DNA of 64,000 nucleotides. Origin: Rubricoccus sp963708165. GTDB taxonomy: Bacteria; Bacteroidota; Rhodothermia; Rhodothermales; Rubricoccaceae. The stretch is from the NCBI GenBank assembly GCA_963708165.1, contig OY970187.1, positions 2,294,001-2,358,000 of the forward strand, written 5' to 3'. Below the pieces are notes generated by a model. That model saw only the letters and a list, made by a program, of their open reading frames with translations, was not told where the DNA came from and made no database searches. The translations under genes and the position numbers were made by a program. How positions within the stretch are numbered: the first letter of the stretch is position 1; each line of letters opens with the position of its first letter. Of this stretch, positions 10,078-17,625 are shown one piece after another.

Positions 10078-10265
10078 GGAGAACCCCCCGGTTGACACGC
10101 CTGGACGGCGGTCAACCTGTCCCCCTCGTCAAGGGGGACAATTCAGATCTCAGATCTTTCGGGCGCAGGCGGTTTGCCTCTCTCTACAAAAGGCCGCGGT
10201 GGGAACTGTCCCCCTCAAGAGGGGGACAGCTTCGCGACCGTAGGGCGAGCGAAGCAGGGGGTTAG
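10078..10265. repeat. Large dispersed repeat, copy 1 (two GTCCCCCT/AGGGGGAC hairpins)
   Basis: Intergenic element bounded by ACCCCCCGG and AGCAGGGGGTTAG. It holds two hairpins: TGTCCCCCTCGTCAAGGGGGACA (10119-10141; arms of 8-9) and CTGTCCCCCTCAAGAGGGGGACAG (10206-10229). It shares ends, hairpins and the piece GATCTC/CCGCGGTGGGAACTGTC with the copies at 36503 and 50468. No protein is coded. Confidence 0.88.
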
Positions 10266-10320
10266 TTCCGCACGACCTCCGTCTCCTGACCGCCTCTTGC
10301 GCCAGCGGCTAAAACCGACG

Positions 10321-10351
10321 CCGCCCCGCAGGGGTCGAGTCTGCGGGGCGG
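10321..10351 (-). terminator. Intrinsic-type terminator of the TonB receptor gene
   Basis: Arms CCGCCCCGCAG and CTGCGGGGCGG (11 base pairs) with a nine-base loop; on the minus strand a T-rich stretch (GGTTTTAG) follows within 12 bases. It is 75 bases past the receptor stop. Confidence 0.7.
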
Positions 10352-10426
10352 CGGGCGCGTCTGGCCGGAGGTAAAGGCCGGACGCAAGCGACGCCTCTGG
10401 CGAGCGAGCCGCCAGAGGCGAGCGGT

Positions 10427-13057
10427 CTAGAATCCGTACCGGATCGACGCGGTCAGCGTGCGGCCCGTGATGGAGCGCGCGCGGACGTAGTTCGTCGCGC
10501 CGTCGGTGATGGCTCCGTCCTCGGCCTCGGTGAAGCCGACCGTGTCGAGCACGTTGTTGCCCGCGATGCGAAGCGAGAGGCCCTCGGTGAGGTTCACGCT
10601 CGCGAAGAGGTCGAGGTACGTGAAGGCAGGCAGCACGAGTTCGTTGCTGTTCTGCGAGTACGACGAGGTCTGACCGATCACGCTCAGGCCCACGCGGGCA
10701 ATCCCGAAGTCGGCCTCTGGCGAGATCGCGTACAGGAAGTCCGGCTGGCGCCGGGGCGCGTTGCCATCGTTATCGCCAGAGGTGATCTCGGCGTTGGTGT
10801 AGGTCAGCGCGCCGCGCACGGAGAAGAGGTCGAAGGCGGCAGAGCCTTCCAGTTCAACGCCGAAGGCGCGGTAGCTGCTCTGAAGCAACTCCTGCGTCGT
10901 GGCCTCGAAGCCGGGGGCCTCGTCGGTCGTGGCGTAGAAGCCGGTCACGAACACGCCGCCGTTGTTGAACTGCTGCTTGTAGCCCAGCTCTGCCTGATCG
11001 ATGCGGTCCTGCGGACTCGTGCCCGAGGGGACGCCGATGAACGCCGTCGCCGTGTTGGGGAAGATGCGGTCGGCTTTGGCGGAGTAGCCGCGGCTGGCAC
11101 GCGCGAAGACGGCCGAGGCGTCCGAGATCTTGAAGTTGGCGCCGCCCGTGAACGACCAGTAGTCGTAGTCGTAGTCGACCGGGTTGCGCGAGGCTTCGTC
11201 GATGAGGCCCGTGTTCTCCTCGGCCGCCGAGATCCGGCCGTCGTTGTTGACGTCGATCGCCGCGACGACGCCGCTGGAGAGCACGCCGCTCACATTGCCG
11301 CGGTCGTAGCGGACGCTGCCGTCCACGTTGAGCTGAGGCGTGACCTCGGCGGAAACGGCGGCGTAGGGCGCGACGACGTCGTAGGTGAGGTCGTAGCGGC
11401 GCTCGCAGCAGTTGCCGAAGAACGCTGAGCCGTAGGCGACGAGGCCGTCCTCGGTCAGCACCTCGCCGTCGTCGGTGGTCACGTCAATCAGCGAAGCGTT
11501 ATCGCCCGCGACCTCCATCAAGTAGGAGTTCCAGAGCCAGCTCATGTTGAGACGCTGCACGCCGCTGAAGAGACCGGCCGTGAGCGTCACGGGGGCGCCC
11601 ATGTCGGCGAACGACTTGGAGACGCTGGCGTCGTTGAAGACATTGTTGAACGACTCCAACTCGGTGTCGAACATCATCACGGTCTGGAGCAGCTCGCCGT
11701 CAAAGGCTGAGCCGTCCTCGGCCCGCGTCAGCGTCGCGCCGTCCAGGTCGTCGGCGTCAAAGGGGAGGCCCGCGACGACATCGGCGGTCTGGCCGAAGCC
11801 TGCTGTGAAGGGCGAGACGAAGCGGCCCGAGTTGAGCGCGAAGCGGCCCTTGTTGGCGATGCTGAACCCGTTGCCGAGGTCGAACGACAGCTCGCCACCG
11901 ATGGCAGTCGAGCGCGGGTGCATGCCGTCCGCTACGTCAACGCGTCGGCGCTCTCCGTCGGCGCCGAAGCCGAAGTTGGAGAGTAGAAAGACGCTGTGAG
12001 AGGTCTCACTGTTGAGGTCGAGGCCGCTTGGCGCGCTGAACTCGGGATCGTCGTTGGTGCCCGTCGCGATGACCGGCTGCGGGAGGTAGGCTGGTGTGCG
12101 GTCGTTGAGCAGCTTGCCCGTTACGCGGAGGAAGCCGTTGTCGAAAAACTTCGAGATACTGCCACGGAGCTGACCGCCCTGCTGCGCCGTGTAGCCGGCG
12201 TCGCGCGGGCCTTCGCCCGTCCGGTAAAAGCCGCCGACGTGGAACGCGAGGTCGTCGCCGAAGGGCGAGCCGTACTCGAAGTCGGTGCGGTTGGAGCGGA
12301 AGTCCAGCCCAGAGGTCGTGGTGATGGAGCCGCCCTGGGAGAGGCCGTCCTTGGTCACGAAGTTGATGATGCCCGCCGGCGAGTTAGACGCCAGCGTGCT
12401 CGCCGAGCCGCCACGGATGGCCTCGATGCGCGAGAGCGTCGCGTCGGCGCGGAGGAAGATGTCGCTCGTGGCGAACGCGATGTCGCCGAAGAGGAAGACC
12501 GGCAGGCCGTCCTCCTGAAGCTGGAGGTACTTCGCGCCGCCGCCCGAGAGCGGCACGCCGCGCACGGTGATGTTGGTGTTGCCGTCACCGCCAGAGGCCT
12601 CGGAGCGGACGCCGGGGATCTGCCGAAAGATCTCCGCCGTGGTGGGAGGCGACGTTTCGAGCACGCTCGGCCCGAGCGTGGTGATGGAGACGCTGCTTTC
12701 GAGCTTCGAGACGGGGTTGACGACACCCGTCACGAACACCTCGTCGAGGCCGAGGGCGTCGAGCGAGAGCTCGAAGTTCTGCGTCACCGTGCCGCCGGAG
12801 AGCGTGACGACCTCGCGCGAGGCGCTGTAGCCGACGAACGACGCTTCGAGCGTGACCTGGCCGGTGCGCGTAGAGGTAAACGAGTAGCGCCCGTCGACGT
12901 CGGTCGCGTCGCCCGTGGACGAGCCGACGAGGAGGACCGTCGCGCCCGGCAGGGGCTGACCGTTCTCGTCGGTGACGGTGCCCTGCACGGTGGTCTGCGC
13001 GAACGCAGAGCCCGCGACGAGGAGCGCGAGAGTAAAGAGAGTAGCGGCTCGGAGCAT
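10427..13057 (-). CDS. TonB-dependent outer-membrane receptor with carboxypeptidase-like N-terminal domain
   Basis: Outer-membrane receptor of 876 residues. The start at 13057 gives a signal peptide (MLRAATLFTLALLVAGSAFA); longer in-frame upstream sequence lacks export features. It is followed by a CarboxypepD_reg-like domain (VQGTVTDENGQPLPGATVLL), a TonB plug (TNITVRGVPLSGGG, then RIEAIRGGSASTLASNSPAG) and a beta-barrel ending in the aromatic ASIRYGF. Its place beside a LacI regulator, sugar symporter and invertase/kinase suggests sugar import, probably sucrose or a larger fructoside. The barrel (about 10800-12590) contains no copies of the motif that pervades the window. An intrinsic-type terminator lies about 75 bases past the stop, so the symporter downstream may have its own promoter. 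Confidence 0.9.
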   Translation of the reverse strand: MLRAATLFTLALLVAGSAFAQTTVQGTVTDENGQPLPGATVLLVGSSTGDATDVDGRYSFTSTRTGQVTLEASFVGYSASREVVTLSGGTVTQNFELSLDALGLDEVFVTGVVNPVSKLESSVSITTLGPSVLETSPPTTAEIFRQIPGVRSEASGGDGNTNITVRGVPLSGGGAKYLQLQEDGLPVFLFGDIAFATSDIFLRADATLSRIEAIRGGSASTLASNSPAGIINFVTKDGLSQGGSITTTSGLDFRSNRTDFEYGSPFGDDLAFHVGGFYRTGEGPRDAGYTAQQGGQLRGSISKFFDNGFLRVTGKLLNDRTPAYLPQPVIATGTNDDPEFSAPSGLDLNSETSHSVFLLSNFGFGADGERRRVDVADGMHPRSTAIGGELSFDLGNGFSIANKGRFALNSGRFVSPFTAGFGQTADVVAGLPFDADDLDGATLTRAEDGSAFDGELLQTVMMFDTELESFNNVFNDASVSKSFADMGAPVTLTAGLFSGVQRLNMSWLWNSYLMEVAGDNASLIDVTTDDGEVLTEDGLVAYGSAFFGNCCERRYDLTYDVVAPYAAVSAEVTPQLNVDGSVRYDRGNVSGVLSSGVVAAIDVNNDGRISAAEENTGLIDEASRNPVDYDYDYWSFTGGANFKISDASAVFARASRGYSAKADRIFPNTATAFIGVPSGTSPQDRIDQAELGYKQQFNNGGVFVTGFYATTDEAPGFEATTQELLQSSYRAFGVELEGSAAFDLFSVRGALTYTNAEITSGDNDGNAPRRQPDFLYAISPEADFGIARVGLSVIGQTSSYSQNSNELVLPAFTYLDLFASVNLTEGLSLRIAGNNVLDTVGFTEAEDGAITDGATNYVRARSITGRTLTASIRYGF

Positions 13058-13145
13058 GGCTGGGTGGTCAGGGTGGGTGAGTTCCGGAAGCGGTTCCAAT
13101 AGACGGATGCTCGCCAGAGGCCGCCTCTGGCGCCAGAGGAATCGC

Positions 13146-13171
13146 CGCAATAGTTTGCACAACCGATTGCG
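13146..13171. promoter_or_regulatory. Candidate operator: CGCAAT/ATTGCG inverted repeat upstream of the TonB receptor
   Basis: The outer six bases on each side (CGCAAT and ATTGCG) are exact inverted repeats around a 14-base centre containing GTTTGCACAAC. It lies about 90 bases upstream of the receptor start in the lacI/receptor divergent gap, where a LacI-family operator would be expected. Not proven; the centre is only partly symmetric. Confidence 0.4.
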
Positions 13172-13270
13172 GGAACGTCTGCGGTGGATAACTCTGTCGT
13201 ACTGCTCCAGTGCTGCGAGCGCTTCCGCGTCCGCCAGAGGCCTCTGCGCTGGGAAGGCACCATCCCGAGT

Positions 13271-13290
13271 GGACACCATGCATGGTGTCC
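13271..13290. promoter_or_regulatory. Perfect 20-base palindrome GGACACCATGCATGGTGTCC, candidate operator
   Basis: Fully self-complementary over 20 bases, about 100 bases upstream of lacI and 215 upstream of the TonB receptor. Its base content is unlike the motif palindromes, and it is the only sequence of its kind that I noticed in the window. A LacI-family or other dimeric regulator site is a plausible reading. Confidence 0.5.
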
Positions 13291-13390
13291 CTACGAGAGC
13301 TGAGGGGCAGGCTCACTTTGCTGCTCTGCCCATTCCTCCATCCCGAGCGCGCCTCGCGCGCATCCCCTATCCCTCCCGCAGCCTCTGGCG

Positions 13391-14414
13391 ATGAAACGAG
13401 TCACCATCAAAGATCTCGCGCAGCTATTGAACGTCGCGACCTCGACCGTCTCGCGGGCGCTGGCGGACCACCCGGACATCGGGGCGGAGACGAAGGCACG
13501 GGTGCGCGAAGCGGCGAAAACACTCAATTACATCCCCAACCTGCGTGCGCGGTACCTGCGCTCGCAGCACTCGCGGCTGGTGGCGCTGATCGTGCCGGAG
13601 GTGAATATGTTCTTCGTGCCGTCGCTCATGAGCGGGATCGACCACGTGCTGCGCGAGAACGACTATTCGCTGCTGCTCTTCGAGAGCGATGATTCCATCG
13701 TGCAAGAGCGCAAACTGGCGCAGCTCTGCCTCAACCTCTCGGTCGACGGCGTTTTGATCGCGCGCTCGTCTGAGACGACCGAACTCTCGCACCTCGACGC
13801 GCTTACGGCCTCGGACACGCCCGTCGTGCTGCTGGACAAGATCATCGACACCGACCAGCACTCGACGGTCTCCATCGACGGACGCGATGCCGCGCGCCGC
13901 GCGACGGGGTACCTGTTGGACCGCGGCCACCGGCACGTCGTCGGCGTGTTCGCGGACGACCGTCAGAGAATCTCGGTCGTCCGCGCCGAGGGTTTCCGGC
14001 AAGCGTTCGCCGAGCGCGACCTGCCTCTGGCGCCAGAAGCCGTGGTCCACGTCCGGCATTTGGATCAGTTCGACGACGCTCGTGGGGACCGCGCTGGACG
14101 CGCATCCAGAGACGACAGCCGTCTTCGCGATGTCCGACGAGTTGCTCGTACGCGCGCACCACGGGCTTCTCGCCAGAGGCCGCGCGATCCCAGAGGACGT
14201 GTCGCTGGTGGCGATCTCGGACGGGCGGGCGCCGCAGTTCCTCTATCCGCCTGTCACGCACCTGCTCCACTCGGGCGCCGAGGTCGGGCAGAAGGCCGCG
14301 CACATTTTGGTGGGCATGATGCGGCAGCATTATTCCGGCGCTGCGCTGGCGGTGACGGTGCGGACGGAGTTGGTGGAGCAGCAGTCAGTGCGCACGCTCG
14401 CGCCTCTGGCGTAG
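13391..14414 (+). CDS. LacI-family transcriptional regulator (frameshifted)
   Basis: About 340 residues. N-terminal LacI helix-turn-helix (MKRVTIKDLAQLLNVATSTV, then SRALADHPDIG), the hinge, and a periplasmic-binding-protein-like core (VALIVPEVNMFFVPSLMSGI; VDGVLIARSSE; TPVVLLDK). One extra C near 14083 (context GACGACGCTCGTGGGG) breaks the frame; it continues VGTALDAHPETTAVFAMSDE and ends VEQQSVRTLAPLA. The last codons and the TAG stop are themselves part of a motif copy (CCTCTGGCGTAG). It is divergent from the TonB receptor gene; palindromes in the 333-base gap (13146-13171 and 13271-13290) are candidate operators. It probably controls the sugar locus to its left. Confidence 0.87.
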
Positions 14415-14502
14415 CGATAGACCTCGCATTCTCGCCAGAGGGACCATGCAGCGCCGCCTCTGGCGCCGAAGCGCCAGAGGCGGGAACAGACCGAGGGGCC
14501 GG

Positions 14503-14520
14503 GCCTCTGGCGCCAGAGGC
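14503..14520. repeat. 18-base motif palindrome between convergent lacI and acnA
   Basis: Shares one base with the acnA stop (14520-14522). Three further motif copies lie within 14433-14481, filling the convergent gap. A shared terminator or boundary role is possible but no T tract is seen. Confidence 0.9.
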
Positions 14521-17243
14521 TACGCGGGCTGCATCGACGTGTTGAGGAAGTCCCGCAGCACGTAGTTGAGGATGCCGCCGTTGCGGTAGTACTCCACCTC
14601 GACCGGCGTGTTGAGCGCCACCTTGAGCGGTACCTCCACGCTCTCGCCAGAGGCCTTCTCGGCGGTCATCGTGAGCATCTGTCCCGGCGTCACATCGTCG
14701 CCGACGGGAATGGCGTAGGTCTCCGTTCCGTCCAGGCCGTAGGTCTCCAGCGTCTCTCCGTCCTTGAACACAAGCGGGAGCACGCCCATACCGACGAGGT
14801 TGGAGCGGTGGATGCGCTCGAAGCTTTCCGCGATCACGGCTTTGATGCCGAGCAGCAGCGTGCCCTTGGCCGCCCAATCGCGAGAGGAGCCCATGCCGTA
14901 GTCCTTGCCCGCGAAGACGATCAGCGGCGTGCCGTCGGCTTCGTACTTCTGGGCCACGTCGTACATGTAGCCCTGCTCTCCGGTGGGGAGGTAGGTGCTG
15001 TGCCCGCCCTCGGTTCCGGGCGCCATGCCGTTGCGCAGGCGGATGTTGGCAAACGTGCCGCGCGTCATCACGCGGTCGTTGCCACGGCGCGAGCCGAACG
15101 AGTTGAAGTCCTTGGGCTCGACGCCGTGGTCCTGCAGGTACTGACCGGCGGGCTCACTCTTGGGTATCGCGCCCGCAGGCGAGATGTGGTCGGTCGTGGT
15201 CGACGGCCCAGCCATGACGAGCACGCGAGCGCCCGAGATGGACTCGACGGCTGGCACCTCTGGCGTCACGTCCTGGAAGAACGGCGGCTCTTGGATGTAG
15301 GTGCTGTCGTCCTGCCAGTCGTAGACCGCGCCACCGCTGATCTCGATGTCGTTCCAGCGCGGGTTGCTGGTCTCGATGCCCTCGTACAGTTCCTTGTACT
15401 GCTCGGGCTTGACGGCCGTGTTGATGGCGTCCAGAATCTCCTTCTGACTCGGCCACACGTCCTTGAGGAAGACGTCGTTGCCCTGCTCGTCCTGGCCCAG
15501 CGGGTCGTTCTGCAGGTCGATGTCGACCGTTCCGGCCAGCGCGTACGCGACCACGAGCGGCGGGCTCGCGAGGTAGTTGGCCTTGACGAGCGAGTGGATG
15601 CGGCCCTCGAAGTTGCGGTTGCCACTGAGGACACCCGAGACGATGAGGTCGCCCTCGGTGACAGCTTTGGCCACAGGCTCCGGGAGCGGACCCGAGTTGC
15701 CGATGCACGTCGTGCAGCCGTAGCCGACGAGGTTGAAGCCGAGCTGATCGAGGTAGATCTGCAGGTTGGCCTCTTGCAGGTACGCCGTCACAACACGCGA
15801 GCCAGGAGCCAGCGAGGTCTTGACGTACGGTTTGACCTTCAAGCCGCGCTCGACGGCCTTTTTCGCCAGAAGCCCCGCGCCCAGCATCACGCTCGGGTTG
15901 GAGGTGTTCGTGCAACTCGTGATCGCGGCAATCGCCACGTCGCCGTGCTTCATGTCGAGGTCGTTGCCCGAGCTGTCGGTGTAGCGGCCCGTGTTGCCCA
16001 GCGCCTCTGGCGCCAGGCCGAAGCCCTGCGGGGAGGCGGGGCGCGAGAGGCTCTCGGTGAACTCGCGCTGCACGTCTCCGAGCGTGATGCGGTCTTGCGG
16101 GCGCTTCGGCCCGGACATGGACGGCTGCACGTCTGCCAAGTCGAGCTCCAGAACGGAGGCGAACTCCGGCTCCGGCATGGAGTCGTCGCGGAAGAGGCCC
16201 TGCGCCTTGGTGTACTTCTCGACCAGATCGACGGCCTCTGGCGAGCGGTTGGTGCGCGTCAGGAAGTCCAGGGTCTCCTGGTCGATGGGGAAGAAGCCCA
16301 TCGTGGCGCCGTACTCGGGCGCCATGTTGGCGATCGTCGCGCGGTCGGGCAGCGACATCGCGCTGAGGCCCGAGCCGAAGAACTCCACGAACTTGCTGAC
16401 GACGCCGTGCTTGCGCAGCATTTCGGTCACGGTCAGCGTGAGGTCTGTTGCCGTTACGCCCTCGCGCAGCTCGCCCGTGAGGCGGAAGCCCACGACCTCG
16501 GGCATGAGCATGTAGATCGGCTGGCCCAGCATGGCCGCCTCGGCCTCGATGCCGCCCACGCCCCACCCCAGCACACCCAGGCCGTTGATCATCGTCGTGT
16601 GACTGTCCGTGCCCACGAGCGTATCCGGGTACGCGATGGGCAGGCCGTCCTCGCCGGGCGAGGTCCACACGCCCTGCGCGATGTATTCCAGGTTGACCTG
16701 GTGGCAGATGCCGCGCTCGGGCGGGACCACGCTGAAGTTCTCGAACGCGTCGGCGCCCCACCGGAGGAACTCGTAACGCTCCGCGTTGCGGTCGAACTCG
16801 ATGTCGGCGTTGATCTGGAACGCGGCGGGCAGCGCGAAGCTGTCGACCTGCACACTGTGGTCGATCACCAGGTCGACGGGCACGCGCGGGTTGATCGCCT
16901 CCGGGTCACCGCCGTTGCGCGCCATCGCGCTACGCAGCGCCGCGAGGTCCACGACCGCCGGGACGCCGGTAAAATCCTGCAAGAGGACGCGGGCAGGCGT
17001 GTACGGGATCTCGACGTCGGCAGGCTTGGCCGGGTCGTAGCTCGCGAGGTTGCGAATGTCGTCCTCGCCGACCGGGCCGGTCATGGCCGCCTGCCGCAGC
17101 GCGTTCTCCAAGAGCACCTTGATCGAGAACGGAAGCCGGTCGATGCCGGGGTACTCCTCGCGGAGACTGTCGAGGCGGAAGATGGTGAACGCGCCGCCAG
17201 AGGTCTGGAGGGTGTCGCGTGCGCCGAAGGGATCGGAGGCCAT
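14520..17243 (-). CDS. acnA: Aconitate hydratase (AcnA type)
   Basis: Intact 907-residue aconitase of the TCA cycle (citrate to isocitrate), cytoplasmic. The iron-sulfur ligands are visible as AITSCTNTSNPSVMLGAGLL (first Cys) and YGCTTCIGNSGPLPEP (second and third Cys). DLVIDHSVQVDSF and VGTDSHTTMINGLGVLGWGV are typical of AcnA/IRP-type enzymes, as is the swivel-domain segment FAGKDYGMGSSRDWAAKGTLLLG. Length matches the family (about 890-910). It converges with the LacI gene; motif palindromes fill the 105-base gap, one of them sharing a base with the stop codon. Only a few motif copies occur inside, all outside the catalytic segments. Confidence 0.97.
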   Translation of the reverse strand: MASDPFGARDTLQTSGGAFTIFRLDSLREEYPGIDRLPFSIKVLLENALRQAAMTGPVGEDDIRNLASYDPAKPADVEIPYTPARVLLQDFTGVPAVVDLAALRSAMARNGGDPEAINPRVPVDLVIDHSVQVDSFALPAAFQINADIEFDRNAERYEFLRWGADAFENFSVVPPERGICHQVNLEYIAQGVWTSPGEDGLPIAYPDTLVGTDSHTTMINGLGVLGWGVGGIEAEAAMLGQPIYMLMPEVVGFRLTGELREGVTATDLTLTVTEMLRKHGVVSKFVEFFGSGLSAMSLPDRATIANMAPEYGATMGFFPIDQETLDFLTRTNRSPEAVDLVEKYTKAQGLFRDDSMPEPEFASVLELDLADVQPSMSGPKRPQDRITLGDVQREFTESLSRPASPQGFGLAPEALGNTGRYTDSSGNDLDMKHGDVAIAAITSCTNTSNPSVMLGAGLLAKKAVERGLKVKPYVKTSLAPGSRVVTAYLQEANLQIYLDQLGFNLVGYGCTTCIGNSGPLPEPVAKAVTEGDLIVSGVLSGNRNFEGRIHSLVKANYLASPPLVVAYALAGTVDIDLQNDPLGQDEQGNDVFLKDVWPSQKEILDAINTAVKPEQYKELYEGIETSNPRWNDIEISGGAVYDWQDDSTYIQEPPFFQDVTPEVPAVESISGARVLVMAGPSTTTDHISPAGAIPKSEPAGQYLQDHGVEPKDFNSFGSRRGNDRVMTRGTFANIRLRNGMAPGTEGGHSTYLPTGEQGYMYDVAQKYEADGTPLIVFAGKDYGMGSSRDWAAKGTLLLGIKAVIAESFERIHRSNLVGMGVLPLVFKDGETLETYGLDGTETYAIPVGDDVTPGQMLTMTAEKASGESVEVPLKVALNTPVEVEYYRNGGILNYVLRDFLNTSMQPA

Positions 17244-17376
17244 GATCTAGAAGGGTCGAGGTGTCGGAATGGAGCAAAATAGAATACGCGGGAGGCCGCT
17301 CGCGGTGCCGCCAGAGGCGTGAAGCGCGGGTGGGTTCGCCTCTGGCGGGCCACGCGCGCCGCGCAAGCTGCGCCCG

Positions 17377-17394
17377 GCCTCTGGCGCCAGAGGC
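17377..17394. repeat. 18-base motif palindrome in the acnA/metalloprotease divergent gap
   Basis: A perfect GCCTCTGGCGCCAGAGGC upstream of both genes rather than at a gene end, with three more single copies within 150 bases. This shows that the palindrome is not confined to 3' ends. Confidence 0.88.
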
Positions 17395-17461
17395 CACAGT
17401 TGGAAACGGCTCCCGCCTATGCTCCCTAGCGCCAGTTCGCGTTGCACTGTCTCGCCAGAGG

Positions 17462-17493
17462 CTCGCGCACCCGGTGACTCGCGCACCCGGTGA
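17462..17493 (+). repeat. Perfect 16-base tandem duplication
   Basis: CTCGCGCACCCGGTGA occurs twice in immediate succession, in the divergent gap between acnA and the metalloprotease. It could be a paired protein-binding site or replication slippage; no further copy was seen. Confidence 0.75.
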
Positions 17494-17625
17494 CAGCGTG
17501 TGAGGCGACACCTGGCGAGGCGTTGGACAGCTATCCTCTCGCCTCGGTAGAGCCGAACCGCTCAAATGGCCGCGGGCACTAAAGGCCGCCCAGCGCTCTC
17601 CTGACCCGTTGGCGGCCGCGCCACT

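Larger units (their letters stand above)
9992..10426. other. Intergenic, receptor to symporter
   Basis: 435 bases with no gene. Holds three motif copies near 10020-10057, large repeat copy 1 (10078-10265), the receptor terminator (10321-10351) and two motif copies at 10393-10420. A promoter for the symporter/invertase genes presumably lies in 9992-10077 but I could not recognise one. Confidence 0.75.
13058..13390. other. Divergent regulatory region, TonB receptor and lacI
   Basis: 333 bases containing a three-copy motif cluster (13112-13138), two candidate operators, one more motif copy (13233) and a pyrimidine-rich leader (about 13325-13385) before lacI. Promoters of both genes are expected here. 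Confidence 0.7.
17244..17625. other. Divergent region, acnA and metalloprotease
   Basis: Five motif copies including one palindrome, and a 16-base tandem duplication at 17462-17493. No coding potential was recognised; no clear promoter seen. Confidence 0.7.

Noticed and set aside
14415..14519. Extension of the LacI reading frame to 14545.
   Set aside because: That longer frame is the wrong one after the break; the conserved C-terminus ends at the TAG at 14414.
14808..17282. Long open frame antisense to aconitase (also 43199-46321 antisense to recB, 21249-23750 antisense to the sensor kinase, 19051-20832 antisense to the metalloprotease).
   Set aside because: Very high GC keeps antisense frames open; the translations are Arg/Ala/His-rich, match no family, and the opposite strand carries clear conserved enzymes.
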